Positions 22,512 through 32,379 of a DNA stretch of 62,544 nucleotides are shown one piece after another; positions within the stretch are counted from its first letter, which is position 1; each line of letters opens with the position of its first letter. The stretch covers positions 1 through 62,544 of the forward strand of contig JAIKZG010000010.1 of assembly GCA_024682415.1 (NCBI GenBank), given 5' to 3'. Origin of the DNA: Prevotella sp. (GTDB lineage: Bacteria > Bacteroidota > Bacteroidia > Bacteroidales > Bacteroidaceae). A program made the position numbers and the translations under genes. The notes below the pieces were generated by a model, which was not told the origin of the DNA, made no database searches, and saw only the letters and a program-made list of their open reading frames with translations.

Positions 22512-24812
22512 ATGGCTACAGAAGAGGAGATGAACAAGGAACAGGTTGAGAACAAAATGGTGGACGATGCTTTCCATCACCTACTCAACTGCTACCTCGC
22601 ATCAAGACACAGAAAGAAGGTTGATATAATAGAAAAAGCCTTCAACTTTGCAAGACAAGCCCATAAAGGCGTGAAACGTCTTTCGGGCGAGCCATATATC
22701 ATGCACCCTATTGCAGTAGCACAGATAGCGTGCGAAGAAATGGGATTAGGCTCTACGAGTATATGTTCGGCTCTTCTTCATGATGTAGTGGAAGATACTG
22801 ACTACACAGTAGAAGACATAGAAAATATCTTCGGCTCTAAGATTGCGCAGATTGTTGATGGACTGACAAAGATTTCAGGCGGTATTTTCGGAGATAAAGC
22901 ATCGGCTCAGGCAGAAAACTTCAAAAAACTACTGCTCACCATGAGCGATGACATCCGCGTAATCCTTATAAAAATATGCGACCGTCTGCACAATATGCGT
23001 ACGTTGGAATCACAGCCGGCTAACAAGCAATATAAGATTGCAGGCGAAACACTATATATCTACGCCCCTCTTGCCAACCGTCTGGGATTAAACAAGATAA
23101 AGACAGAGCTTGAAGATCTCAGCTTCAGATTTGAACATCCTGAAGAATATCGCAATATCACTCAGAAATTGTCGATGAGCAAAGAGCAACGCGACATTCT
23201 TTTTGATGAATTTACCGCTCCTATACGCGAATCTCTTGACGCGATGGGAGTGAAATATAAGATAAAGGCGCGCGTGAAGAGTCCTTATTCTATATGGAAT
23301 AAGATGCAGACAAAACACGTCACCTTTGATGAGATATACGACATCCTTGCCGTTCGCATAATCTTCAATCCACAGGAAAAAGAACAGGAGATTAACGAAT
23401 GTTTCCGCATATATGTAGCTATCAGCAAGATATATAAATCTCATCCTGATCGTCTGCGCGACTGGCTCAATCATCCTAAGGCAAATGGCTATCAGGCATT
23501 GCACGTTACACTGATGAGCAAGAAAGGCAGATGGATAGAAGTGCAGATACGCTCATCACGCATGGACGAAATCGCGGAGCAAGGATTTGCCGCTCACTGG
23601 AAATATAAAGATGGAGGTGGCGAATACAGTGAAGACGAAGGAGAACTCGGCGACTGGCTAAGAACGATAAAGGAAATCCTTGACGACCCACAGCCAGACG
23701 CGATGGACTTCCTCGACGCTATAAAGCTAAATCTTTTCGCTTCTGAAATATTCGTGTTCACTCCTAAAGGCGACATCATAACGATGCCGACAGGATGCAC
23801 AGCATTAGATTTCGCGTTTGAAATACACACATTCTTAGGCAGTCACTGCATAGGCGCGAAGGTGAACCACAAACTTGTTCCGCTAAGTCATAGACTAAAG
23901 AGCGGCGATCAGGTGGAGATTATCACCTCTAAGGCGCAGCATGTGCAGCCATCATGGATAAAGTTTGTTTCCACAGCCAAAGCCAAGAGCAAAATCATGG
24001 CTATAATCCGCAGAGACAATCGCGAGGCACAGGCAAAAGGAGAGGCTATATTGTCAGAACTTCTAAAGAAGAAAAATGCCGACATGACTACTCCACTCCT
24101 CGACCGTCTTTGCAGAAAACAAGGCTATCAAAAACACGACGAGCTATTCCTTGCGTTGGGCAATCGTTCGCTTATCATGACCGATAAGGATATTAACGAT
24201 TTGCTCACCAACAGCAATGATAAAAAGAAGCAGTCAAGCAACAACAGCTGGTTAAGATATGTGCCTTTCATAGGAAGCAACAAGAAGAAAACAGATGACG
24301 ACGAATCACAGGAAATAATCGCTCCTGCCGGTGAATTGTATGTAGTGGATAAGGGTTTCAACAAGAAGAAACCTATTATCATAACGGAAAACAACATCAA
24401 CTCATTTGTGTTCCCTTCATGCTGCCACCCAATACCTGGCGACGACATCTTAGGCTTTATAGACAACAACAACCATATTGAAATTCACAAGCGAGTATGC
24501 ACCGTTGCCAACAAGCTGAAAAGTAGCTACGGCAACAGAATTCTTGACGCGAAATGGGATATGCACAACCGCCTGTTCTTTGATGCCACGATAGAAATCA
24601 AAGGTATCGACAGAAAAGGCATGCTCATGGACGTATCAAAAGTAATCTCAGCTCAGTTGTCGCTCAACATTCATCGCATAACTATAAACAGCGATGAAGG
24701 CATATTCGACGGAACGATAGAACTGCGTGTGCACGATCAGAATGAAGTGCAAGTGGTAATCGACGCATTGAAAGAAATCAAAGGTTTGCAGGAAGTGCAA
24801 TATATAATGTAA
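22512..24812 (+). CDS. rel: Bifunctional (p)ppGpp synthetase/hydrolase, RelA/SpoT family
   Basis: 766 residues. The HD hydrolase domain has HPIAVA and SALLHDVVEDTDYT (His-Asp near 90-91), so the hydrolase site is intact. The synthetase domain lies at about 245-360, a TGS domain around 410-475 and a C-terminal ACT domain around 690-766, with a conserved CCHPIPGDDI block before it. This is the full-length Rel architecture, expected to make and degrade (p)ppGpp in the stringent response. It lies 29 nt after mltD and 7 nt before the phosphodiesterase gene. Confidence 0.93.
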   Translation: MATEEEMNKEQVENKMVDDAFHHLLNCYLASRHRKKVDIIEKAFNFARQAHKGVKRLSGEPYIMHPIAVAQIACEEMGLGSTSICSALLHDVVEDTDYTVEDIENIFGSKIAQIVDGLTKISGGIFGDKASAQAENFKKLLLTMSDDIRVILIKICDRLHNMRTLESQPANKQYKIAGETLYIYAPLANRLGLNKIKTELEDLSFRFEHPEEYRNITQKLSMSKEQRDILFDEFTAPIRESLDAMGVKYKIKARVKSPYSIWNKMQTKHVTFDEIYDILAVRIIFNPQEKEQEINECFRIYVAISKIYKSHPDRLRDWLNHPKANGYQALHVTLMSKKGRWIEVQIRSSRMDEIAEQGFAAHWKYKDGGGEYSEDEGELGDWLRTIKEILDDPQPDAMDFLDAIKLNLFASEIFVFTPKGDIITMPTGCTALDFAFEIHTFLGSHCIGAKVNHKLVPLSHRLKSGDQVEIITSKAQHVQPSWIKFVSTAKAKSKIMAIIRRDNREAQAKGEAILSELLKKKNADMTTPLLDRLCRKQGYQKHDELFLALGNRSLIMTDKDINDLLTNSNDKKKQSSNNSWLRYVPFIGSNKKKTDDDESQEIIAPAGELYVVDKGFNKKKPIIITENNINSFVFPSCCHPIPGDDILGFIDNNNHIEIHKRVCTVANKLKSSYGNRILDAKWDMHNRLFFDATIEIKGIDRKGMLMDVSKVISAQLSLNIHRITINSDEGIFDGTIELRVHDQNEVQVVIDALKEIKGLQEVQYIM

Positions 24813-24819
24813 GGCGAAA

Positions 24820-25311
24820 ATGAAGAAAATCGGCATTATAAGTGATACTCATGGCTATTGGGACAACAAATATCTGAAATACTTTGAGCCATGCGATGAG
24901 ATATGGCATGCAGGCGACATCGGCACGACAGAGATAGCCGACCGCTTTGAGGATTTTCGCCCATTCAGAGCTGTATGCGGCAATATCGATGGCGGTGATC
25001 TTCGCCTAAGATACAGAGAAATATTGCGTTTCAAATGTGAAGACGTAGACGTATTGATGAAACACATTGGCGGCTATCCAGGCAATTACGACAGAAGCAT
25101 TCAGGGCATGATTTACGCTTCACCGCCACAACTTTTCATCAGCGGTCATTCACATATTCTAAAAGTGAAATACGACAAAACGCTTAATTTGCTTCATATA
25201 AATCCAGGCGCAGCAGGACAATCGGGATGGCAAAAGGAAAGAACCATCGTAAGATTGACAATAGAAGGCAATAAATTCACCGACTGCGACGTTATTACTT
25301 TGAAAGATTAA
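24820..25311 (+). CDS. YfcE/MJ0936-family metallophosphoesterase
   Basis: 163 residues, a compact calcineurin-like phosphoesterase. Metal ligands are visible in order: ISDTHG (Asp9, His11), HAGDIG, CGNID, and SGHSH near the C-terminal third. The family hydrolyses phosphodiesters in vitro; the physiological substrate is unclear. It starts 7 nt after rel and is presumably co-expressed. Confidence 0.85.
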   Translation: MKKIGIISDTHGYWDNKYLKYFEPCDEIWHAGDIGTTEIADRFEDFRPFRAVCGNIDGGDLRLRYREILRFKCEDVDVLMKHIGGYPGNYDRSIQGMIYASPPQLFISGHSHILKVKYDKTLNLLHINPGAAGQSGWQKERTIVRLTIEGNKFTDCDVITLKD

Positions 25312-25382
25312 GCATAACATATCATTTCAAAACAAGCATTTTTCATTAAATCAGAACATAACATATAAATAATAAAATATAC

Positions 25383-26531
25383 ATGAAAACTTATCTTGTT
25401 ACCGGTGCGGCAGGCTTCATCGGCTCAAATTTCATAAAATACCTGCTCAACAAGAAATACAAGAACGAAGACATTAAGATTATTGTGCTCGACGCACTCA
25501 CCTACGCAGGCAACTTAGGCACAATAAAAGAAGATATCGACAACAAGCGTTGCTTCTTTGTAAAGGGCGACATCCGCGACAGAGAACTTGCTGACAAACT
25601 TTTTGCTGAAAACGACATCGACTATGTAGTAAACTTTGCAGCAGAAAGCCATGTAGACCGCTCTATTGAAGACCCTCAACTTTTCCTTTCGGTTAATATC
25701 CTCGGCACACAAAACCTTCTCGACGCTGCTCGCCGCGCATGGGTAAACGGCAAAGACGAGAAAGGTTATCCTACATGGAAAGAGGGAAAGCGTTATCATC
25801 AAGTAAGTACCGACGAAGTGTATGGCTCACTTGGAGCAGAAGGATTCTTCACCGAGGAAACTCCACTTTGCCCACACAGCCCATATAGCGCGTCAAAGAC
25901 AAGTGCCGATATGTTTGTAAAGGCTTATCACGACACTTACCACATGCCTATCACAATTACACGTTGCTCTAACAACTACGGCCCTTATCATTTCCCAGAA
26001 AAACTCATTCCGCTGATTATCAACAACATCTTGGAAGGCAAGAAGCTACCTGTATATGGTCAGGGCACAAATGTGCGCGACTGGCTTTATGTAGAAGACC
26101 ATTGCAAGGCTATCGACATGGTTGTGCGTGAGGGTAAGGACGGCGAAGTTTACAACGTAGGCGGACACAATGAGATGAAGAACATCGACATCGTGAAGCT
26201 TACTATCAAGACCATTCACGACATGATGGCTGCCGACAAGAATTTGCGTAAGATATTGAAGAAGCAAGAAATCGGCGCTGATGGTGAGATTGCCATTGAC
26301 TGGATAAACGAAGACCTTATCACATTCGTCACCGACCGCCTCGGACATGACCAACGCTATGCCATAGACCCTACAAAGATTAAGAACGAGCTTGGCTGGT
26401 ATCCAGAAACCAAGTTTGCCGACGGCATAGTAAAGACAATAAAGTGGAATTTGGAAAATCAAGCTTGGATTAAAGACGTAACGAGCGGTGATTACACCAA
26501 ATACTACGAGCAGATGTATGGCAACAGATAA
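25383..26531 (+). CDS. rfbB: dTDP-glucose 4,6-dehydratase
   Basis: 382 residues. The Rossmann motif GAAGFIGSNF, the catalytic STDEVYG block and Tyr168-x3-Lys172 (YSASK) mark an extended SDR, and TRCSNNYGPYHFPEKLIPL is specific to RmlB/RfbB. It converts dTDP-glucose to dTDP-4-keto-6-deoxyglucose, the precursor of the amino sugar built by the genes at 28-30 kb. No rfbA, rfbC or rfbD is in the window, so the dTDP-glucose source lies elsewhere. Confidence 0.95.
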   Translation: MKTYLVTGAAGFIGSNFIKYLLNKKYKNEDIKIIVLDALTYAGNLGTIKEDIDNKRCFFVKGDIRDRELADKLFAENDIDYVVNFAAESHVDRSIEDPQLFLSVNILGTQNLLDAARRAWVNGKDEKGYPTWKEGKRYHQVSTDEVYGSLGAEGFFTEETPLCPHSPYSASKTSADMFVKAYHDTYHMPITITRCSNNYGPYHFPEKLIPLIINNILEGKKLPVYGQGTNVRDWLYVEDHCKAIDMVVREGKDGEVYNVGGHNEMKNIDIVKLTIKTIHDMMAADKNLRKILKKQEIGADGEIAIDWINEDLITFVTDRLGHDQRYAIDPTKIKNELGWYPETKFADGIVKTIKWNLENQAWIKDVTSGDYTKYYEQMYGNR

Positions 26532-26585
26532 GCCAACATCCGCAATTAGGAATTAGAATTTTTTCTGATTTGAATTTTGCATATT

Positions 26586-26879
26586 ATGACCGATTTAGAA
26601 TCAGAACTACAAGAATATCTCATCACACTTGGGAAAAATCCCAAAAGCGTGAGCGAGCGCATGGAGCATTACACAGAGCATTTGCTCCATCTGCTCGCCT
26701 ACGACACCGAGAATGTGCTCAAACAATATTACGGTTTGTTCGACACTCCCGTCACATCATTGGAAGACCTCGCCTATAAGCGAAGAATTTCCCCCGAAGT
26801 GATGCGAAGCGTAATCGACAAAGCCCTGCGCACACTCGCCATCACTCCGGAATGGCAGATGATGAAACAGTTAATCTAA
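26586..26879 (+). CDS. Orphan sigma-70 region 4-like small protein
   Basis: 97 residues from the ATG at 26586 (an in-frame TTG at 26577 is less likely). The C-terminal half follows sigma factor region 4: VLKQYYGLF, a short turn, TSLEDLAYKRRISPEVMRSVIDKALRTL, the last part corresponding to the DNA-contacting helix-turn-helix. Regions 1-3 are absent, so it cannot be a complete sigma factor. It may bind DNA or the RNA polymerase beta flap. Located between rfbB and purT, same strand. I know of no characterised homologue. Confidence 0.65.
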   Translation: MTDLESELQEYLITLGKNPKSVSERMEHYTEHLLHLLAYDTENVLKQYYGLFDTPVTSLEDLAYKRRISPEVMRSVIDKALRTLAITPEWQMMKQLI

Positions 26880-26952
26880 AAATAGAGATTAACATAATAT
26901 TGCCCCGAAACATTAATTACTAAATTATAAATCAAAAAAATTCCCCTCAAGA

Positions 26953-28113
26953 ATGAAAAAAATCATGCTCCTCGGCTCAGGCGAATTAGGCAAAGAATTC
27001 ACTATTGCCGCTAAACGCGCGGGCCAGTATGTCATCGCATGCGATCGTTACGACAACGCGCCGGCCATGCAAGTAGCCGACGAAAGAGAAATCTTCTCAA
27101 TGCTCGATGGCGACGCTTTGGAAAAAGCAGTACGCAAACACAATCCCGACATTATCGTGCCAGAGATTGAAGCCATCCGCACAGAAAAACTGTTTGAATT
27201 TGAAAAGGAAGGCATACAGGTAGTGCCAAGCGCACGTGCCGTGAACTACACCATGAACCGCAAGGCCATTCGCGACCTCGCTGCCAAGGAATTAGGCTTG
27301 CGCACCGCTAAATATTTCTATGCCAAGACATTTGCGGAGATGCAGGAAGCTGCCAGCAAGATTGGCTTCCCATGCGTGGTAAAGCCATTGATGTCATCAT
27401 CAGGTCATGGTCAGAGCGTGGTGAAAAGTGCCGACGACCTCAAAACAGCGTTTGACGCTGCGATGGAAGGAGCACGAGGCGATGTAAAAGAAATCATCGT
27501 AGAGGAATTTATTCATTTCCAGAGCGAGTTTACCCTTCTTACCGTCACTCAGAAAAACGGCCCTACCCTTTTCTGCCCACCTATCGGACATGTGCAGAAG
27601 AGCGGCGACTATCGTGAGAGCTGGCAACCATTCCAGATGCCCGACGACGCTTTGCGCAAGGCAGAAGACATGGCAGACAAAGTAACTAAAGCGCTCACCG
27701 GTTATGGCATTTGGGGTGTAGAGTTCTTCCTTACGAAAGACAAAGAAGTAATCTTCTCTGAGTTGAGTCCACGTCCGCACGACACTGGTATGGTAACACT
27801 CGGCCACACCACCAATCTAAGCGAATTTGAGCTTCATTTCCGTGCCGTAATGGGATTGCCTATCGCCGGCATACATCTGGAACATTATGGTTGCAGCGCA
27901 GTAGTTTTAGCTAAGGAAGACGCTGACCACGAACCGGAATATAATCTCATCGACGCATTAAAGGAAGACCACACTCGCATTCGCATTTTCGGCAAGCCTG
28001 ATCAGCACGTAAACCGTCGCATGGGCGTAGTGTTATGCTATGGCGAGAACGGAAGCGACATGGATGCTCTGCGCGACAAAGCAAAGCGTCTTGCCGACAC
28101 GATTATAAAATAA
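26953..28113 (+). CDS. purT: Formate-dependent phosphoribosylglycinamide formyltransferase
   Basis: 386 residues, normal for PurT. The N-terminal [11 protein letters not shown], then an ATP-grasp core ([26 protein letters not shown]) and WGVEFFL...[19 protein letters not shown] are diagnostic. It makes formyl-GAR from GAR, formate and ATP in purine synthesis. Its position between the sugar genes, 6 nt before the ketoisomerase gene, is unusual for a purine gene and suggests co-transcription rather than shared function. Confidence 0.95.
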   Translation: MKKIMLLGSGELGKEFTIAAKRAGQYVIACDRYDNAPAMQVADEREIFSMLDGDALEKAVRKHNPDIIVPEIEAIRTEKLFEFEKEGIQVVPSARAVNYTMNRKAIRDLAAKELGLRTAKYFYAKTFAEMQEAASKIGFPCVVKPLMSSSGHGQSVVKSADDLKTAFDAAMEGARGDVKEIIVEEFIHFQSEFTLLTVTQKNGPTLFCPPIGHVQKSGDYRESWQPFQMPDDALRKAEDMADKVTKALTGYGIWGVEFFLTKDKEVIFSELSPRPHDTGMVTLGHTTNLSEFELHFRAVMGLPIAGIHLEHYGCSAVVLAKEDADHEPEYNLIDALKEDHTRIRIFGKPDQHVNRRMGVVLCYGENGSDMDALRDKAKRLADTIIK

Positions 28114-28119
28114 AGCACA

Positions 28120-28518
28120 ATGTTAGGAGAAATTATCGAACTACCTAAAATTGTTGATCCAAGAGGAAATCTTACAGTGGCGGAGGGCAATGACAAAGTG
28201 CCCTTCGCCATTGCTCGTGCTTACTGGGTGTATGATGTGCCGGGAGGAGAATCGCGCGGTGGTCATGCTCATAAAAAATGCAAAGAATTAATTATCGCCG
28301 TCAGTGGCAGTTTCTCCGTTAATCTTTCCAACGGACATGAGAAGAAAACTTATCTGCTCAATCATCCATGGCAAGCCCTGCTTGTAGACACAATGACATG
28401 GCGCACCCTTGACGACTATTCATCGGGCGCTGTCTGCCTTGTGCTTGCATCCGAGCCTTTTGAGGAAGAAGACTACATAAGAGATTACGATGAATTTTTA
28501 AGTCAATGTTTGAAATAA
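28120..28518 (+). CDS. fdtA: dTDP-4-keto-6-deoxyhexose 3,4-ketoisomerase (FdtA/QdtA-like cupin)
   Basis: 132 residues, a single WxcM-like cupin. GGHAHKKCKE carries His49 and His51, the catalytic pair of FdtA/TylM3-type isomerases; VDTMTWRTLDDYS and VLASEPFEEEDYIRDY complete the family pattern. It shifts the keto group from C4 to C3, preparing the sugar for transamination. It overlaps the next gene by 13 nt. Galacto versus gluco stereochemistry (FdtA versus QdtA) cannot be decided from sequence by eye. Confidence 0.85.
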   Translation: MLGEIIELPKIVDPRGNLTVAEGNDKVPFAIARAYWVYDVPGGESRGGHAHKKCKELIIAVSGSFSVNLSNGHEKKTYLLNHPWQALLVDTMTWRTLDDYSSGAVCLVLASEPFEEEDYIRDYDEFLSQCLK

Positions 28519-29447
28519 GACCTTACACCGAAGATAAAGAACAAGAATGGAATGAATTTGTAGAAAATTCAAAGAACGGCACCTTTCTTTTCAATCGTAA
28601 TTACATGGATTACCACCGAGATAGATTTAATGATTATTCATTAATGTTTTATCTTAAAGGCTCTCTTCATGCCGTTCTTCCTGCCAACAAGCAAGGCGAC
28701 ACTTTATATAGTCATCAAGGACTTACTTACGGCGGACTTATCCTAAACTCCAAGGCAAAAGCAGGAACTACGCTCACTCTATTTCAGGAAATGAACGAGT
28801 ATTTGAAAACCCGTGATTTCAAACATATCATCTACAAACCCACGCCATGGATATATCATTCCATCCCTGCCGAAGAAGATCTCTATGCGCTGACCAATAT
28901 CTGCCATGCCCGAATTATAGCGCGAGAAATATCTTCCACTATATTTCTTAAAAATAAAATCAGATTTTCCGAGCTTCGTCGCCGATGTGTTAATAAGGCA
29001 CATAAAAACGGAATTGAGATACGCCAAAGCGACGACTATACAACCTTTTGGAATATTCTCAATAATAATCTTTATTCCAAATACAACGTTCATCCTGTTC
29101 ATTCACTTGATGAAATCTATCTTCTTGCCCATAGATTTCCACGCGAGATAAAGCTATACATGGCATATAAAGACGATAAAACCATGGGAGGAAGCGTAGT
29201 TTTCGTAATGAAAAATGTAGTCCACACGCAATATATCTCTGCCTCGGAAGAGGGCAAGCGCATCGGAGCTTTAGATGCCCTATTCGATTATCTTATCAAT
29301 AGTGATATTTTTGCCGATAAAGAATATTTTGATTTCGGCAAATCCACGGAGCAAAACGGACAACTCTTAAACAACTCCCTTATTTTCCAGAAAGAAGGCT
29401 TTGGAGGCAGAGGCGTTTGCTACGACCATTATATGTGGGATTTATAA
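28506..29447 (+). CDS. FemAB/GNAT-like acyltransferase
   Basis: 313 residues. The layout is two GNAT-like halves: FLFNRNYMDYHRDRF at the N-terminus, a basic hinge (RFSELRRRCVNKAHKNGIEI), then MGGSVVFVMKNVVHTQYISAS and LIFQKEGFGGRGV. This resembles FemAB-related acetyltransferase-6 proteins. It overlaps fdtA by 13 nt and lies before the aminotransferase, so N-acylation of the new amino sugar is plausible. Note that the known FdtC enzymes are hexapeptide-fold, so this would be a different solution. Confidence 0.75.
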   Translation: MFEIRPYTEDKEQEWNEFVENSKNGTFLFNRNYMDYHRDRFNDYSLMFYLKGSLHAVLPANKQGDTLYSHQGLTYGGLILNSKAKAGTTLTLFQEMNEYLKTRDFKHIIYKPTPWIYHSIPAEEDLYALTNICHARIIAREISSTIFLKNKIRFSELRRRCVNKAHKNGIEIRQSDDYTTFWNILNNNLYSKYNVHPVHSLDEIYLLAHRFPREIKLYMAYKDDKTMGGSVVFVMKNVVHTQYISASEEGKRIGALDALFDYLINSDIFADKEYFDFGKSTEQNGQLLNNSLIFQKEGFGGRGVCYDHYMWDL

Positions 29448-29478
29448 TCCACAAACCAATCATTCCCAACATTTTAAT

Positions 29479-30621
29479 ATGATAGAATATCTCAACCTGA
29501 AAGCCATCACGGCTATGCACGCCGACGAGATAAAGGCAGCCATCAACAATGTTGTAGACAGCGGTTGGTATCTCAAAGGCAAAGCTACGGCACAATTTGA
29601 AAACGACTACGCCAATTATATCGGCTCGCGCCATTGCATCGGTGTGGGCAATGGTCTCGACGCTCTCACAATCATTCTCCGTGCCTACAAAGAGATGGGC
29701 ATACTAAATGACGGCGACGAAGTGATAGTGCCTGCCAACACATATATAGCGAGTATTCTGTCGATAACGGAAAACAATCTCAAGCCCATCCTCATTGAGC
29801 CAGACATCAACACGCTGCAAATAAACGACAGCCTTATAGAGCAAGCCATCACCCCACGCACACGCGCCATAATGATAGTACATCTGTATGGCAGATGCGC
29901 CTACACGAGCAAGATTGGCGCACTATGCAAGAAATATAACTTAAAACTCATTGAAGACAATGCACAGGCTCATGGCTGCACTTTTACTTTCACAGATAAC
30001 AGACTATCAGCCGAAGCCACGCACCATAAATCCACAAAGCACACCGGCAGCTTAGGCGATGCAGCAGCCCATAGTTTCTATCCCGGAAAGAATTTAGGTG
30101 CACTTGGCGATGCAGGCGCGATCACCACCAATGACGATCAGCTTGCAGCAATGTGCAGAGCCTTAGCCAATTATGGTTCTGACGAGAAATATGTGTTCCC
30201 ATACAAAGGCAAAAACTCACGCATCGACGAGTTGCAAGCTGCCGTGCTCAGCGTAAAGCTGCGCTATCTTGATGAGGACAACTCACGCCGCAAGGCCATC
30301 GCCCGATATTATCTGGAAAACATCACCAATCCTAATATCATTCTGCCCCATGCCGACGACACGGACAATGTGTATCACATTTTTCCTATCTTGTCGCCAC
30401 AGCGAGATTCCCTCGCCCGAATATTGCGAGAGAAAGGTATCGGCACAATGATTCACTACCCTATTCCGCCACACAAGCAGAAATGCTACAGCGAATGGCA
30501 CTCCCTCTCGCTTCCCATAACGGAGCACATCCACGCCCAAGAACTCAGCTTGCCTTGCAATCAAACCATGACCGATGATGACGTGGAAGCAGTAGTTGAA
30601 GCATTAAAAAGCGTGGACTGA
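29479..30621 (+). CDS. fdtB: PLP-dependent sugar aminotransferase (DegT/DnrJ/EryC1/StrS family, FdtB-like)
   Basis: 380 residues from ATG 29479; the longer frame from 29401 overlaps the upstream gene and adds no homologous residues. The start IEYLNLKAITAMHADEI, CIGVGNGLDAL, VPANTYIASIL, EDNAQAHG and the Schiff-base Lys204 in FYPGKNLGALGDAG are family signatures. It aminates the 3-keto sugar to a dTDP-3-amino-3,6-dideoxyhexose with glutamate. A small insertion near residues 165-190 separates the EDNAQAHG block from the PLP-lysine block. Likely feeds O-antigen, capsule or surface-glycan synthesis. Confidence 0.88.
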   Translation: MIEYLNLKAITAMHADEIKAAINNVVDSGWYLKGKATAQFENDYANYIGSRHCIGVGNGLDALTIILRAYKEMGILNDGDEVIVPANTYIASILSITENNLKPILIEPDINTLQINDSLIEQAITPRTRAIMIVHLYGRCAYTSKIGALCKKYNLKLIEDNAQAHGCTFTFTDNRLSAEATHHKSTKHTGSLGDAAAHSFYPGKNLGALGDAGAITTNDDQLAAMCRALANYGSDEKYVFPYKGKNSRIDELQAAVLSVKLRYLDEDNSRRKAIARYYLENITNPNIILPHADDTDNVYHIFPILSPQRDSLARILREKGIGTMIHYPIPPHKQKCYSEWHSLSLPITEHIHAQELSLPCNQTMTDDDVEAVVEALKSVD

Positions 30622-30642
30622 CATCAACGTCAATCCACGCTT
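30609..30642 (+). terminator. Terminator of sugar gene cluster
   Basis: Stem AAGCGTGGA (30609-30617) pairs with TCCACGCTT (30634-30642) and spans the fdtB stop codon; a T/A-rich tail follows. Confidence 0.65.
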
Positions 30643-30679
30643 CATTAATTATAAATGCTTGTTGCAATCTTAAAGCCGA

Positions 30680-31654
30680 TTACAGAGCAGGAGTCAGCTC
30701 AGTTTTCCCTTCATCTGAGCCTTTGCCGTTGTCTGCCACAGTGTCACCACCCTTCTGAGGATTTTCCCTTTGATTATTCTCCTCCTTCTCAGGCGATTCA
30801 TTCTGCGTATCCGAAGGCTGCTTCTGCTGTGGTTCAGAAGGCTGTTGCTGATTAGCTTCCGGCTCATTCTTCTTGTCATCCTTATTATCAGGAACAAGCT
30901 TATCAGCCTTATTCTTATCATCAGCGTTAGTCTTCTCGCCCTTGTGCCACTCATTGCTGCGACGCAACACCACTGTTCTCTTTGCGTCGTCAGCCACCTT
31001 TCCAAGCGTTCTGGCAACCTCATTCACACTCTTGTCGTCGTTCATATCCTGATATGAATTCACGCGACGATACAAATTTCTAAGAGCCTCAATAGCCTCA
31101 TCTCTCATCTTATCCACATGCTTCAACTTATTGAGCTTATCATTGGTGCGCTCAACATTCAAAGCATATAGTTCCTGCGTCTTGACATTAAAGGCATTAG
31201 CTTCCTCCGTCAAGCCGAGAGCCTCTATGTCGGCGGCATTCACTCCGGTAAACGCCGTTGCCAAAGTATTATACTTAGAACGACGCTGACTATCGTTATC
31301 TCCCGAAACCGACGGCTTATTGTTTTTCACCACAAGCGCAAGATTCTTTGCCGCAAGCTTCTTAGTGGTCACCACCGACTTTGCTGAACCAGCTATGATG
31401 TCTCTGCAACAAGCGAAGAGACTATAGCAGACGTCGTCGGTCTCATTATACTTCCTTGCCTGTTCCGGATCTACTCTATTGGTAAAAGCGTCGCCCAAAT
31501 TGGCTTCGCTCTTAAGAAGAGCATCCAAAACTGTCTTAAACTCTGGCTTTTCAGCCAATCCATTTGCTGCATTTACTGAATTTGCGAGCAAATCTTTCAA
31601 ACAATTGTTATCAAGAGCATCAAAGCTCTGTTCTGAATTAATGAAATGCTTCAT
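30680..31654 (-). CDS. DUF6261 family protein with low-complexity tail
   Basis: 324 residues from ATG 31654; a longer frame to 31702 adds 16 unlikely residues. The N-terminal two thirds is a helical DUF6261-type domain (FINSEQSFDALDN, DALLKSEANLGDAFTNR, YNTLATAFTGVN). The last roughly 100 residues are an Asn/Gln/Glu/Lys/Pro-rich disordered tail. No signal peptide. Function unknown; the family is abundant and variable in Bacteroidales. Confidence 0.7.
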   Translation of the reverse strand: MKHFINSEQSFDALDNNCLKDLLANSVNAANGLAEKPEFKTVLDALLKSEANLGDAFTNRVDPEQARKYNETDDVCYSLFACCRDIIAGSAKSVVTTKKLAAKNLALVVKNNKPSVSGDNDSQRRSKYNTLATAFTGVNAADIEALGLTEEANAFNVKTQELYALNVERTNDKLNKLKHVDKMRDEAIEALRNLYRRVNSYQDMNDDKSVNEVARTLGKVADDAKRTVVLRRSNEWHKGEKTNADDKNKADKLVPDNKDDKKNEPEANQQQPSEPQQKQPSDTQNESPEKEENNQRENPQKGGDTVADNGKGSDEGKTELTPAL

Positions 31655-31702
31655 ATGAATCAACTTTAAATTTTTATATTGAGTCAAGCCACAAAGATGC
31701 AA

Positions 31703-32253
31703 GTTATTCTTTTTTGCGCATCTTAAATTGCAGCTGACTTTGTTTCTCTGTCTTGATTTCCCCTAAAGGCTACGAATTCCTCAAAATATCACTTCCGCCG
31801 TGCACTGCTTATGTGTCCTTATCCCTTGGATAATCGTTACCTTTTTCATAGAACTAAAATACCGACCAAGACATAATCGGAATTTTCTCGCCACGAGCAC
31901 ATTTCTCCGTATTTTTCCTTATGCTCACAGTATCGTTCTCTCTATACAATCTTTTTTTTATAGCGGTTCCTTACTCCGCTTTCTTATAATTAATCAAGTA
32001 AAAGATCTCTATGCAAAACGCTCATAATATTAAGAAATATAATCTCTCTTAAGTTTTGCGTTACAAAGGTATATAATTTCTTTTAAAATAAAAATATTTG
32101 GATAACTTTTAATAGTGTTAAAAAGTCTAACCATTTGTTTTTTAACGATTTACAAAATATTTTGGAAAACTTTTCTATAAAATAGACAAAGTTTATTTGT
32201 CATTCGTTTATAAAATTTCTCTGAAATATCATCATTTTATTCGCAGAATAATT
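31703..32253. other. Gene-free AT-rich region
   Basis: No convincing frame on either strand. There are small hairpins at 31862-31880 (CCGA/TCGG) and 31971-31989 (AGCGG/CCGCT), and a minus-strand TACCTTTG at 32064-32071 that could start a short transcript towards the DUF6261 gene. I recognise no RNA family. Confidence 0.5.
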
Positions 32254-32314
32254 ATACCTTTCATAAAAGGTATGAAAAAAAATCTCAATAGACATTATTA
32301 TGACTATCGAGATT
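32254..32314 (-). terminator. Terminator of type ISP gene
   Basis: On the minus strand an 11-bp stem with one mismatch (32304-32314 with 32281-32291) is followed by a U-run (32280-32274). A second 8-bp hairpin (32254-32273, ATACCTTT/AAAGGTAT) comes next. Confidence 0.7.
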
Positions 32315-32379
32315 AACATTATAAGCCTATTGATTTGCTCATCTCATTCATAAGGTGAGCAAAATCTTCAATCACAAGA

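Noticed and set aside
31800..32027. 75-codon frame in the gene-free region
   Set aside because: No RBS, promoter or family resemblance; amino-acid composition looks random.
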